The notes under the pieces are model-generated. The model had not been told where the DNA came from. It was given only the letters and a program-made list of their open reading frames with translations, and made no database searches. A DNA stretch of 64,000 nt from Eretmocerus hayati (Eukaryota > Arthropoda > Insecta > Hymenoptera > Aphelinidae), in NCBI GenBank assembly GCA_029851415.1, contig CM056743.1:89254501-89318500 (forward strand), read 5' to 3'. How positions within the stretch are numbered: the first letter of the stretch is position 1; each line of letters opens with the position of its first letter. This document shows positions 32,385 to 43,468 of the stretch, piece after piece. Position numbers and translations under genes: made by a program.

Positions 32385-33896
32385 ATGAGGACCCGGAATA
32401 ACGAGTATTTGCTGCCGGGAGATCGCACGGACGCTGGGTCAGTATCGTTTTATGTCCCGATACAAAGCCCAAGATCATCTGATGCTGCATCTGGTTTCCG
32501 TGGATTTCCAGGTGAGTGCAGTGACGAAGGCCCTGTTGTCATGCGTGAGCCGACCACTCATCGCCCTGCGGCTCCTTCCGTGGCTGAGATGATCGACGCG
32601 AGGGCAACCCGCGGTGACAGCGGCAACGCCACGTGTGATGCGGCCGGTGATGGCTTGCAGCCTGACATCTCGGGTGACCCTGGTTCTACTGCGCCTACCG
32701 GTGGTGCTGCGTCTGTCATGCCTGCGGATACGGAGCCTTCTGCCGCCGCTGTCTCTACACCTGCAGCAATCGGCAACGGTGGTTTCGCTCGCCCTGGTGT
32801 CTTCGGTGGTGCTGTTCTCAACAATGCTGCGGACCGAGGCACTGCGACTGCGGGCGGCATTTTTGCAGAAGTCGCTGCCGTCGAACGAACCGTCGGCGCA
32901 GCGGGATCGTCCTGCGCTGCTGTGACAAACGGTGAAATACGGCACGATCCCGAGATTGACAACATGGCTGCTGAGCTTCGCCAACGAGATTGTGATTTCA
33001 TCGCTGAGCGACGAGCATGGGAAGCAGAGCAGCGGGTTTGGATGGAGGAGCGACGGTTACTCATGCAGCGGATTGAACTTCTTGAGCAACGACCACAACA
33101 GCTGAGTTCAACCAATTCTCACACCATAACACATAACGCGATCCCCAACATTTCTCACACAAATGAATTACAAACGGGCTCAGAGACAATTCCACTCACT
33201 GCACAAATTCACAAATCATTTCGACCAAAGGCAGATGAATATAACGGAGAGACACCTCTACGGGAGTACATCAATCAGTTCAAATTAGTTGCTCTCGCGA
33301 ATGGTTGGGATGACAGAGCTAAGGGCATCATGCTGGCATCGTGCCTGCGAGGGGAAGCAAAATCTGTTCTTGACAATGTGGATCCAGAGACGATCAGTTT
33401 TGAATCTTTACACTCAAGTTTAGATTTACGTTTTGGCGATTCTCATCTCCAGGCTATCAATTTTTTACTTTTCCAAAATCGAAAACAGAAATTTAACGAG
33501 GATTTCTCATCTCTAGCTTCCGATATCTCTCGATTAGTTCGGAATATTTTTAAAAATTCTCCGGTTGAAGAACAGGATCGGATCGCGTGTTCGAAGTTTA
33601 TATCTGCAATTTATGATCTTTCAATTCGGGAAATGTTGCAACTCGAAGGTATATCTTCAATTAAAAAAGCTTTAGCTCGCGCTATGGAAATAAAGGTTAT
33701 TCGGGATGAGAATCGTAGAGAGCATGTTTATAGGAACTCGTTGAATTCAAATCAATTCAGTCAGGCATCTTCACAGTACATGAAACCAAATTCAAATAAC
33801 ACGACACAAACAAGACAACTCCCCACTTGCTGGTCGTGTGGTCTTGAAGGACACATCCGCTCGAACTGCCCAACGAATGCTGACAAGGGAAACTGA
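32385..33896 (+). CDS. gag: Gypsy gag polyprotein
   Basis: 503 codons with no lesion. The N-terminal ~180 residues are Ala-, Gly-, Pro- and Thr-rich. Residues ~200-235 form a charged helical stretch (AELRQRDCDFIAERRAW). The capsid-like retrotransposon-gag region follows (~275-430), with YNGETPLREYINQFKLVA and MLASCLRGEAKSVLDNVD. One zinc knuckle lies at 482-495 (CWSCGLEGHIRSNC, C-x2-C-x4-H-x4-C), which binds the element's RNA. Gag assembles the particle in which reverse transcription occurs. The stop is 27 bp before the first pol ATG, and pol is in the -1 frame, so pol is probably made by frameshifting or reinitiation. Confidence 0.9.
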   Translation: MRTRNNEYLLPGDRTDAGSVSFYVPIQSPRSSDAASGFRGFPGECSDEGPVVMREPTTHRPAAPSVAEMIDARATRGDSGNATCDAAGDGLQPDISGDPGSTAPTGGAASVMPADTEPSAAAVSTPAAIGNGGFARPGVFGGAVLNNAADRGTATAGGIFAEVAAVERTVGAAGSSCAAVTNGEIRHDPEIDNMAAELRQRDCDFIAERRAWEAEQRVWMEERRLLMQRIELLEQRPQQLSSTNSHTITHNAIPNISHTNELQTGSETIPLTAQIHKSFRPKADEYNGETPLREYINQFKLVALANGWDDRAKGIMLASCLRGEAKSVLDNVDPETISFESLHSSLDLRFGDSHLQAINFLLFQNRKQKFNEDFSSLASDISRLVRNIFKNSPVEEQDRIACSKFISAIYDLSIREMLQLEGISSIKKALARAMEIKVIRDENRREHVYRNSLNSNQFSQASSQYMKPNSNNTTQTRQLPTCWSCGLEGHIRSNCPTNADKGN

Positions 33897-33922
33897 GGCA
33901 CGTCAAGCTAGACGAGGCAAGC

Positions 33923-35377
33923 TTGACAACATTGACTCCAGTCCTCGGCAAAAACTCGATGAGTGGCTCTGGTTTTGGGAGAATGAGGAGAATTACTGGG
34001 AGTTCTAGCGGGGCTAACTGCTATCTAGGTTCATTGGACGGCATGCCTTGTAATTTCGAAATTGATTCTGGATCAGATGCGTCAATCATTAGTAAGAGAT
34101 TCATGGTGAATGGAAAAATTCGAACAACCAGTAATTTTCCGATTTTGAGATATCCAACGGGAGAGAGAGTGAAAACTATTTGTAGAAGGTCGGTTCAGGT
34201 AGAAGTTGACATTCACAAGCTTAGTCTATTAGTTTATGTTACTGATATGGAAGATGATTGCATTCTGGGTACAGATTTTCTTGAGAGAGTAGGCGTCACG
34301 ACGGCAATTGATGAGGTTATTCTAGGAACGTCTTCATCCTCAGGCCGGTCGCGTGAAGTTGATCTTGGAGGAACATTTATAGGTTGGATTCTATCGGAAT
34401 CGCCGGAGGTTGATAGGACGTTTCAGGCTCGAGAAAAACTTCCCCCTTTTCTTCTTGAAGTTTTTGAACGCGATTCCGTTGGGTTGACTCCGGATGAGAA
34501 AAATCAATTCTATAAATTTTTGTTCGAACACCAGACGCAATTCTCTCACGGTGAGGAAACAGGTAGATGTGATTTGAGAGAGCATAAAATCGAGGTGGTG
34601 GATTCAAAACCCATCAAACAGCAAATTCGTCGAGTTCCTATGCATTTGAGAAGCAAAGTAGAAAAGGTGATGGAGGAAATGAAGAGACACGGGGTGATAA
34701 GCAAATCCAAAAGTTCTTGGTGTTCGCCAGTGGTCATAAAGATTAAGAAAGATGGGTCTATTAGATTTTGCGTTGATTACCGTAGACTCAATGCTGTGAC
34801 CAAGAAGGACTCTCACCCATTGCCGAAAATCGACGAGATTCTGGATACTTTGAAAGGCGATTCTTTGTTTTCTACGCTCGATTTAAAATCAGGATACTGG
34901 CAAATCCGGATTCGGCCAGAGGATAAGGAGAAAACCGCGTTCTCAATAGGCAATGGATTATGGGGATTCGAAGTTATGGCATTTGGTCTCTGTAATGCAC
35001 CTGCAACTTTCGAAAGATTAATGGAAGAAGTGCTGTCCAATCTGATCAACATAATTTGCATGGTTTATCTAGATGACGTTATTGTCAAAGCAAACACGTT
35101 TGGAAAAATGATTGAGAACCTTAGGATCGTTTTCTCTCGATTCAGAGATGCAAATTTAAAGTTGAACGCGAAAAAATGTCATTTTTTCAAACGTGAAGTC
35201 TTGTATTTAGGACATATCATTTCAGCAGAAGGAGTGCGAGCAGATCCTGACAAAGTTTCCAGCATCGTGAACTGGCCGACACCGAAAAATAAGAAACAGG
35301 TTTTGAGTTTTCTTGGTTTAACGTCGTACTGCAGGAAATTCGTTCGACATTTTTCGCTGAACCTCTGTATGCTTTGA
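33923..35377 (+). pseudogene. pol: Gypsy pol, first part: protease and reverse transcriptase
   Basis: Protease catalytic Asp is at residue 48 (CNFEIDSGSDASIIS). RT motifs include IRFCVDYRRLNAVTKK, FSTLDLKSGYWQIRI, FEVMAFGLCNAPATFERLM and MVYLDDVIVKA, with YLDD at 382-385. The frame breaks at about 35340-35365: the sequence expected after RKF (FAEPLYAL) is found in the next frame, so a single-base deletion separates it from the second part. Otherwise intact. Confidence 0.9.
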
Positions 35378-37383
35378 CAGGGCAAGCAGCCGTTTTTATT
35401 TGGACACCCGAATGTGAAGATGCGTTCATGGAACTCAAATCAGCGTTAAGTTCTCCTCCAATTTTAGGATATCCTGATATGGATGCCGAGTTCATTCTGG
35501 ATGCTGATGCTTCGGGGCATGGGCTGGGCGCAGTGCTGTCTCAAATACAAGGAGGAAAAGAACGAGTTATTAGCTATTTTAGTAAAATTTTCAGCAAATC
35601 GGAAAGAAATTACTGTGTGACTCGACGTGAGCTACTGGCTGTTGTGGAATCTGTTAAAAATTTCGCACATTACTTGATAGGAAAGAAATTAACAGTAAGA
35701 ACTGATCATAGTGCTTTGAAATGGTTGCTATCTTTTGAGGATTTAGATGGACAATTCGCGAGGTGGGTTGGAGAGCTGAGCGAATTCGATTTTGAAATAA
35801 TTCATAGGAAAGGCGCATCTCACGGCAACGCAGACTCGCTGTCTCACAGACCGTGCGAAGAATCATCGTGCAAATATTGTGATAATCTAGAAGCTAGATA
35901 TGACTCACATCACACTTTAGATCGGATCCAGGTGTCACAGGGGAACGAAATCGAGTGGAGAGATGCGCAACATACAGATCAAGTTCTACAGAAAGTCATA
36001 GAATACAAAAAATCTAATGAGAAACCGACATGGGAAACCATATCTTCCCAGAGTTCCAGTTTGAAATTCTATATCCAACAGTGGGATTCATTGGTTCTCA
36101 CAAACGAAATTTTATATAGACGATGGGAGTCCACTGACCTCAAAACGAGTACTGATCTTCTGGTAGTGCCTAGATCAAAAGTTTCTGTCGTTTTGAGAGA
36201 AGCTCATGATTCTCCTGGTGGTGGCCATTTCGGTCAGAAGAAGACTCTGATGAAAATACGCCGTTTATTTTATTGGGACCGTTGTCGTAAGGATGTGGAA
36301 GAGTACTGCAGAACGTGTGATGTATGCATAAGTAAAAAGGGTCCACAAGGCAGTGGTGAAGGGAATTTGAATATTTATGATGTGGGTGTGCCGTCAGAGA
36401 GAATTCAAATAGACATCCTGGGACCGTTTCCACAATCATCATCGGGAAATAGGTACTTGCTAGTAGCTGTCGATTGCTTCACGAGATGGCCTTGGGTTGT
36501 CGCATTATCGAATGTTAGAGCAAAATCTGTAGCTGACGCGCTGGTCAATAACATCATTCCTGAGTCAGGCGTTCCTCTAGAAATCCATACAGATCAGGGA
36601 AGGAATTTCGAGTCAAGGTTGTTCAAAGAATTAACTGATAGGTTGGATATTTTGAAAACCAGAACCACTCCATTACACCCACAGTCCAATGGTATGGTTG
36701 AGAGACTAAATAGATCAATCCTTCAGTATCTCTCATTGTTCGTTTCAGAAAACCAAAAAGACTGGGATAAGCTGATACCGTTTTTCCTATTGGCATTTCG
36801 ATCTTTCCAGAATGAGAGCACTGGATTCACACCTGCCGAACTCCACCTCGGCCGAGACCTTCGTCTTCCTTTGGACATGATTCGCGGAGTACCACCGGAC
36901 AGCGCTCGAACATCTACGCCTGGGTATAGCCAAGAATTGCAAAGGAGACTACAGAGAGTACACCATCTTGCTCGAGAAAGAATGACAACCAAATCGGCGA
37001 AAACAAGAGCACGCTACGACTTGGACGCGAAGACGAAGAAGTTCGAAGCAGGACAGAGAGTTTGGTTCTATTGCCCAAAAAGATCAGTCGGCAAAACACC
37101 CAAACTACAATCATGTTGGGATGGACCGTACCAAATCCTGAAGAGAATCAACGACAACGTCTTCTGTATCCAGAAAACACCAAGACACAAGAGACGGATC
37201 GTCAATGGAGATCGGCTCGCACCTTACTTGGACAGAGACAAGAGTTGCCCCACCCGAGGTTTTTGGCTGGTTTTCCCTTCAGGTGTTCTGGCAAATGCCG
37301 GGGCAAGGGTTGTGATATCCAGCATTCAACATCTTCTATCACAAACCCGAAGAACAAACACCCAAGGACCCTCGAACAGATAA
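35374..37383 (+). pseudogene. pol: Gypsy pol, second part: RNase H and integrase
   Basis: RNase H motifs: ILDADASGHGLGAVLSQ, TRRELLAVVESV and LTVRTDHSALKWLL. The integrase has an HHCC zinc domain (HDSPGGGH ... EEYCRTCDVC) and a D-D-35-E catalytic triad at residues ~347 (QIDILGPFP), 407 (HTDQGRNF) and 443 (QSNGMVERLNR). A GPY/F-type C-terminal module follows (CWDGPYQILKRINDNVF). No chromodomain. Intact over 669 codons; only the junction with the first part is frameshifted. A further open frame (37062-37589) overlaps the end and may continue the C-terminal tail after a shift. Confidence 0.9.
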
Positions 37384-37603
37384 CACCATCGAATCACGAA
37401 TACTTCGAAACCCCTGGAATCAGCAGTTGGATTGGAAGTCCTGGAGCTGCTGTTGGAGCAACGGAGATTAATTCGCTCAACAATCTCGAATATGGACCTT
37501 CATCGCGTCCTGGAACGACGGTTGGAGCCGTGATGCATCCTGGAGCCGACGTGGATGTGAGAAGATTCTCCATTGCAGAGCCTAATTGACGAGGACGTCA
37601 ATT

Positions 37604-37620
37604 GTTTGAGGGGGGGATAG
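37604..37620 (+). promoter_or_regulatory. Polypurine tract
   Basis: GAGGGGGGGATAG lies directly before the 3' LTR. Confidence 0.85.
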
Positions 37621-37841
37621 TGTTGTATCTGTACATATGTAAATACTTGACGTTCGCAACCGTTGGTATTCATCGATCGGTCGGTTGCTAGTGTGTGTTT
37701 GTTGTGTTGTTATGTTTTGAAGTTAGTCTGCTCGTGGCTGTCACGAGGATAAGACGCTCTTGTTGTGTCAAAGAAATAAAGACACGTGTCATTTTGATAA
37801 TTCGGTGGCTCTAATTTATTGTGTTACGAGTGAGTGTAACA
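37621..37841 (+). repeat. 3' LTR
   Basis: Same length as the 5' LTR; the two differ for example at TATTTATC/TATTCATC and CTCGCGGC/CTCGTGGC. Confidence 0.95.
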
Positions 37842-37845
37842 ATAT
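37842..37845. other. Target-site duplication ATAT (right)
   Basis: Matches 32105-32108; deleting the element and one copy restores the Copia reading frame. Confidence 0.8.
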
Positions 37846-38892
37846 CAAATATAGCCTAGGTGAAGCTTTCCAAATGAAAGATTTGGGAGAGCCCCAATTA
37901 TTCCTGGGCATGACAATCCAGAGAAATAAGAATGAGAAAAGCTTGATGATACACCAAGCTGACTACACAGAGAAGATGCTTGAAAAATTCAATATGAAAA
38001 AGTGCAAACCCGTGGCTACGCCAATGATCACGCGTCAACTCGACCATGGAAACAAGAAGTCGAAAATAGCTCTTAATGAGTCAAACAAATCTCATTCAAC
38101 GCAAAAAGGTCAACTCGACCATGAAAACAAGAAGTCGGAAACAGCTCTTCATGAGTCAAACAAATCTCATTCAACGCAAAAAATTCCATTCAGAGAAGCA
38201 ATCGGAAGTTTGATGTACTTGGCTAATGTCACGCGGCCAGATATAACTTACGCCGTGAATTACCTAGCCAGAAAACAGTTGAACCCCACGGAAGACGACT
38301 GGAAGGACGTGAAAAGGATTTTCAGATACCTGAGAGGTACAACCAATCTGGGGATCAAATACACTTCAACATCAGATGTATTTGAAGCTCTTACTGATGC
38401 GAGTTGCAGAGACCTCGAAGGTTCAAAGTCCACTGGTGGGTACATCTTAAAACTGTTCAGAGACGCAATTGCTTGGAGAAGTCGCAAGCTTTCCTATGCC
38501 TCACTATCTACCTGCCAAGCGGAGTATTTGGCAATGAAAGATGCAGATTTCGTTGGACAAATTATTCAGATACATCCTAGGACGAACCATGTTGTGACAA
38601 TGAGTCGTCACGAAATTGTACAGAAATGGACGGAAGTCATAAGCTGAAGGTGTACGACATGTGTCTGAGAGACATCCATGCAGAACTAGAGGCCAGAGGA
38701 AATACTGGACACAGAAAGCACATGGCTGACTCACATGGAGATTTTATTAAGCGATGCATTGATGAGGAAAAGGTCAAAGTAGCGTGGATATCGACAGAGG
38801 GAAATCTAGCTGATATCATGACTCACACATTGCCACAAAGCACTCACGTCAATTTGCGGGACCAAATAATGAATATGAGAACTGATGAGTAG
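37846..38892 (+). pseudogene. Copia pol, second fragment (RT end and RNase H)
   Basis: Reads FQMKDLGEPQLFLGMTIQRN and HQADYTEKMLEKFNMKKCK, then a duplicated ~70-bp unit (DHGNKKSKIALNESNKSHST and again with changes). It continues IGSLMYLANVTRPDITYAVN, FRYLRGTTNLGIKYT and LSTCQAEYLAMKDADF (RNase H). The frame is lost near 38560-38650, and the end (38730-38892) is in another frame with VKVAWISTEGNLADIMTHTL. The internal duplication and the final frameshift show decay. Confidence 0.85.
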
Positions 38893-39148
38893 AGTTACAT
38901 GAGAATGAGAGTCACTATTACTTTGAGTCTAATATCATCCACTATTGTATGCTTTCAGGACAACAATGACTGGACATTCGACAATGAGAAGAAATTGACT
39001 GATTTTTGTTCACGCCAAATCAATAACCATTTTTCTGCAGTCAATATCATATGTGTTAAGACTTTTCTTTCCATTTGATTACTAGTCCAGTAGCACTGAG
39101 AGTGTGTGAAGTTTCCTAATGCTGAGAGTTCCTATTGTCATAATCGAC
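38893..39148. other. Copia 3' untranslated region
   Basis: No ORF; leads to the polypurine tract. Confidence 0.5.
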
Positions 39149-39160
39149 AAAGGGAAGGAG
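39149..39160 (+). promoter_or_regulatory. Copia polypurine tract
   Basis: AAAGGGAAGGAG directly before TGTCGG, the probable LTR start. Confidence 0.65.
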
Positions 39161-39457
39161 TGTCGGTAAACTGACTTTGTCGACTATGCAATATCAGCGC
39201 CCTCAGCGCTCACTGCCTTCTTATATATATGATACTATATCTATATATATAATATACCTCGGTGCCGCGCACGAGCAGGAGCGAGCGCGCGACAATTGGA
39301 TGAGCGCAGCCGAAGCGAGCACTTCGGCTATCCTTGTATTATCAGAGTTCCCTACCTAGTGCACGTGGTGTGCAATGAAGTCAGTTCAAGTGGATATTAG
39401 TGCAGTGTTTATTTAGTAGCAGTAGTGCACCCCAACCCTCTAATTACTCCTATACAT
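39161..39457 (+). repeat. Probable Copia 3' LTR (end uncertain)
   Basis: Begins TGTCGGTAAACTGAC after the polypurine tract; possible ends are GTGCA at 39429 or ATACA at 39457. It contains a TATATA-rich stretch at 39222-39256 followed by GC-rich sequence, as expected for a promoter. No 5' partner is present. Confidence 0.55.
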
Positions 39458-40037
39458 AAGATGTTTGTTCTTCGTCCAGACTTATGAGAGGCTTGATTCT
39501 TTTGCAAACTTTGGTAGATTCTTTGGAATCAATCCAATCGTCGGTTTTGCATGTGTAGTATATTTCATCATCGGATATCATGAGCGTTTGCATCTCAGAT
39601 ATCATTAGACGAAAAGTTGTCTTACTTTGCCGGATTGGCAATGGAGTTATAGTCACAACATTGTAACGCGTGTTTTCTGGAATGGGAGTTCTTATAAGGG
39701 GAATTAATTTATCATTCTTGATATAAGCAGTAGATTTTGAGATTTTTATGAGGTCGAAGAAGTGACTCTTATTGAATTCAATAAAATTATCAATGGACTC
39801 ACCCTTTTTCATCTGATCCAAAGCATCAACATAGGATTGGGGTGGAACTACCGTGGGGAGTAGAACTCCACTTTTTTCTAAGGAAATAGCTTCAAGGATG
39901 TAATCTATTTGTTGGTGGTACTCGCATATAGCAAGCTGCATTTCTTCCAAAGAAATCATCATCTTTTCATCAGCCTCCAAATCGTTAAAAGACTTATGAT
40001 GAATTCCACGCCAAAGCGACCTACAGAAAGGGGTCAT
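39450..40037 (-). pseudogene. Env-like protein, C-terminal fragment
   Basis: Continues the ectodomain after the foldback. YHQQIDYILEAISLEKSG and LLPTVVPPQSYVDAL follow the pattern of errantivirus and baculovirus F-type envelope proteins. The first ~13 codons lie in the palindrome. The C-terminal membrane anchor is not present before the stop or boundary at 39450, so the protein is truncated. Confidence 0.65.
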
Positions 40038-41780
40038 CTCTCAGATTCTTTTTTAACCTTTTTCATTCGATTCTATGGCCCAAAATAGGAACTTCGGACC
40101 ACCTATGGGGTCCAAAAAAAATTTCTCCTCTCCATTGCACGCACATCCGGTAACAGACCGAGAATTTATCGTGTAAAAATCGATGCTCTTTTATTCACGA
40201 AAATGGGAATATTTCGAGTTTTTGAATAGCTATCGATCTGCGGGTTGCGGCATCTGGAAGGTCATCAAAAAACCTATCGAAAACGTTGTCGGAAATTCCT
40301 TCTCTGTGATTTGGGGGCCTCCTGGAGGCAAAAGAGTGTTTTTCACTAAAATGTTGATTTCTCAAAAAGCCATTTTTTTTTATTTTTTTAAAATCATATA
40401 TTCGACGTAAAATTTTGCGTTCTTTCGAGAAAAATGGATTTCAGAGGAGTTTGGGATGATCCGAGTGACTTATGAGCCATTTTTTGAAAATTCGATTTTT
40501 TCGGTTTCAGAAAAAGGCGATTTTCTGCGCATGCGCACAAACGTAGACTTTCGGGACCACTTTCAATGGAAAGCTGAAAAAATTTCCTATAGAATGACTA
40601 CCCGCAAAGTTGAAATTCGTGCACTGAAACGCGATCTGCAAGGATGAATCATGTCGAATCAAAATCACATGAAAATTCAGCCCATTAACGCCTTCGTCGC
40701 GCCTGCTGAGATGACACATTCACGAGATCTTTTCGGAACTCAATTTTGAGTACGAAATTGACCTGAAAAAAATTCGGACCACATGGTTTCAACGTAAAAT
40801 TGTATGAAGTTTCAAAATATGCGATAAAAACCCCGTTTGAGGCGAATCCGAGGTGCTACATTCAATTTTTCGCAATTTTGGATGTGAAATATCGCATTTT
40901 CTGGCAAAAATTGAATGTAGCACCTCGGGTTCGCCCCAAACGGGATTTTTCATCGCATATTTTGAAAGTTCATACAATTTTACGTTGAAACCATGTGGTC
41001 CGAATTCTTTTCAGGTCAATTTCGTACTCAATATTGAGTTCCGAAAAGATCTCGTGAATGTGTCATCTCAGCAGGCGCGACGAACGCGTTAATGGGCTGA
41101 ATTTTCATGTGATTTTGATTCGACATGATTCATCCTTGCAGATCGCGTTTCAGTGCACGAATTTCAACTTTGCGGGTAGTCATTCTATAGGAAATTTTTT
41201 CAGCTTTCCATTGAAAGTGGTCCCGAAAGTCTACGTTTGTGCGCATGCGCAGAAAATCGCCTTTTTCTGAAACCGAAAAAATCGAATTTTCAAAAAATGG
41301 CTCATAAGTCACTCGGATCATCCCAAACTCCTCTGAAATCCATTTTTATCGAAAGAACGCAAAATTTTACGTCGAATATATGATTTTAAAAAAATAAAAA
41401 AAAATGGCTTTTTGAGAAATCAACATCTTAGTGAAAAACACTCTTTTGCCTCCAGGAGGCCCTTAAATCACAGAGAAGGAATTTCCGACAACGTTTTCGA
41501 TAGGTTTTTCGATGACCTTCCAGATGCCGCAACCCGCAGATCGATAGCTATTCAAAAACTCGAAATATTCCCATTTTCATGAATAAAAGAGCATCGATTT
41601 TCACACGATAAATTTTCGGTCTGTTGACGAATGTGCGTGCAATGGAGAGGAGAAATTTTTTTTGGGCCCCGTAGGTGGTCCGAAGTTCCTATTTTGGGCC
41701 ATAGAATCAAATGAAAAAGGTTGAAAAAGAATCTGAGAGATGACCCCTTTTCGTAGGTCGCTTTGGCGTGGAATTCATCC
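39998..41780. mobile_element. ~1.78-kb foldback palindrome inserted in env
   Basis: Left and right halves are near-perfect reverse complements around about 40890, from GAATTCCACGCC at the left to GGCGTGGAATTC at the right. Matching blocks are visible throughout, for example ATTCCCATTTTC at 40205 and, inverted, at 41570. The loop region (40855-40925) is itself an inverted repeat around ATTCAATTTTT. Paired ORFs on opposite strands (40456-40647 and 41130-41321) are the same sequence twice, so they reflect symmetry rather than genes. No transposase is encoded. Confidence 0.85.
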
Positions 41781-42330
41781 TATCTCTTTCGACACTCCAT
41801 TCTAGCAGGGTATTAAAATTTTCTTGGAATAGAGCAAGATGTTCATCTACTCCGGCTACATCATTTCTCACAATCAAGGTTTGATTCTGAATAAGTCGAA
41901 GTAATTCTGTATTTTGTTCATACATGTTACTTATTCCCCTATCATAAAGTTCAGCATCGTCGCTATCCAGCGTGCCAAACAAAAATTTCGTCCCATAACC
42001 TATTATATCAAATAATCCTCTCTTACTACGATGTACATTCAAGTGGCTGTTCTTCTTTTCTATCATTTCCAGTTGTCTCCGGGTGAGTTCGATGAATTCT
42101 CCTGTAGTATATTTGTTATGTTTGGCGCAAAATACTTTTATATCATTCAGCTCTGAAGAGAGCTTGTATCCTTGGGATGGTATGCCTTCAATACTGGCAG
42201 AGTGTACTATTCCCCATTCCTCATCATGAAGATATGCTTTTCCTTCATTAACTTAAATCAGTTCAGATATATTGCCTGTGCCATTGTAAGCTGGGGATGC
42301 TTATTTTGAGAATATGGTTGATAGTAAAAA
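41700..42330 (-). pseudogene. Env-like protein, N-terminal and fusion-peptide region
   Basis: HRSKRGLFDIIGYGTKFLFG shows a furin-type RSKR site followed by a fusion-peptide-like segment, then a heptad region (LLRLIQNQTLIVRNDVAG). This is the arrangement of errantivirus and baculovirus F-type envelope proteins. Upstream (42066-42330) several stops break the signal-peptide side. Native sequence ends near 41781, where the palindrome begins. Confidence 0.7.
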
Positions 42331-42332
42331 GG

Positions 42333-43226
42333 CTATCTGTAACAGAAGAAGTACTCATTATATATTGAAACGATAACTTGAAATTCACCATAGTAGTGTT
42401 TCATTTCATTGAAATGTTCTAACTGCGGACAATCTCTGACAATCATTTCAACCGTGTTAGTATTATGGTTAACTCTTTGAATAGGGAGTGGATCCGTCCA
42501 AACATAGACATCATTGATAACTGTCTTAGCAACGACAATGTCGCCCTCATTGAATGTCTGCGAGGTTGATTGTCTATCAGTGACAACTTCTTGGTTTCGC
42601 CTCTTCTTCACATCGGTGTTCTTGACTGCGACTCTCCTTCTTTCCTTCATTGTTTGTAGATGATTTCCCTCTTGCCCGCTTTCGTCATCACTTGTCTCTA
42701 TATTGCCAAATAACAAATCATATGGTTAGTCATTCGTGGTATCATGGAAACTCTCGTTGTAGTATTTGCATGCTTCTAATAGTTTTCCATAGGCACTTCC
42801 TGTTTTTGCTTTCGCTAAAGTCTTGATGGTACCAATGACTCTTCCACAGATTCCATTTGATTGAGGGTGTCGAACGGCGATTTTAATGAAAAAGATCCCG
42901 AATTTTTAATAGAGATCTTGGACCTTCTTCGATAGAAATATTTCCTGGTTGTCTGATGAGATATATCACGGTCTCGCTATCTCCAAAAAGGATTCTTCCA
43001 GAACTGTATGAGTTTTGCTCTTTTTCTTGATGGGCCATACCCAAACAAACCTACTCAACTCGTCAATCAGAACGAGAAAAACCTCATTCCCAAAATTATA
43101 GGAATCGATGCTCAACTTTTCAAAAGGTTTCGAAGCTGGTTTGATGTGAACGCCTGGTGCAGTCAATTTTCTGCTCACGTGCTTAGGACGGGCACATATC
43201 GTACATTTCTTGATGTACTCTTCCAC
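42333..43226 (-). pseudogene. Errantivirus-like integrase, broken, catalytic Glu lost
   Basis: 43226-42966 holds part of the zinc domain (KKCTICARPK) and the first catalytic Asp (KLSIDSYNFG). The middle part (42965-42720) is frame-broken but shows SDNQEIFLSKKV (second Asp) and HPQSNGICGR, where the catalytic Glu of the usual GxxER is Gly. 42716-42333 is the C-terminal domain (NEGDIVVAKTVINDVYVW). Confidence 0.7.
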
Positions 43227-43468
43227 GTCTATCGTTATATTCTCCCACGTATACTCTTTTCGAATTTCCTTGAGCGTTTTGTCGACGGTCCAATGTGCAC
43301 TTGGTAATCATTATGTACTTGGGCAAGCTTCATGATTTGAGAGTTCTTTTCCCTCAGTATTTGAGGCTTCAATGGTAGAACGAACAGTGATTTGCCGGAT
43401 ACATTGACGTACAATCCGTTCCAGCTGAGAAGTCTTCTGAGATTGGTATTTTTGAAAGCGTGCGTTAT

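Larger units (their letters stand above)
32109..37841 (+). mobile_element. Nearly complete Gypsy LTR retrotransposon inserted in Copia pol
   Basis: 221-bp LTRs (32109-32329 and 37621-37841), a 4-bp ATAT target duplication, tRNA-Pro-type primer site, gag with zinc knuckle, pol in the order protease-RT-RNase H-integrase, and a polypurine tract. There is no env. The LTRs differ at about eight positions by eye (~3.6%), so it is old enough to have decayed slightly; pol carries one frameshift. Confidence 0.95.

Noticed and set aside
37062..37589. 175-codon ORF as a separate gene
   Set aside because: Most of it overlaps the integrase in another frame; at most it is a shifted C-terminal tail.
40456..41321. 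Matching ORF pairs on opposite strands
   Set aside because: They are the two arms of the foldback palindrome; no domain is recognisable.
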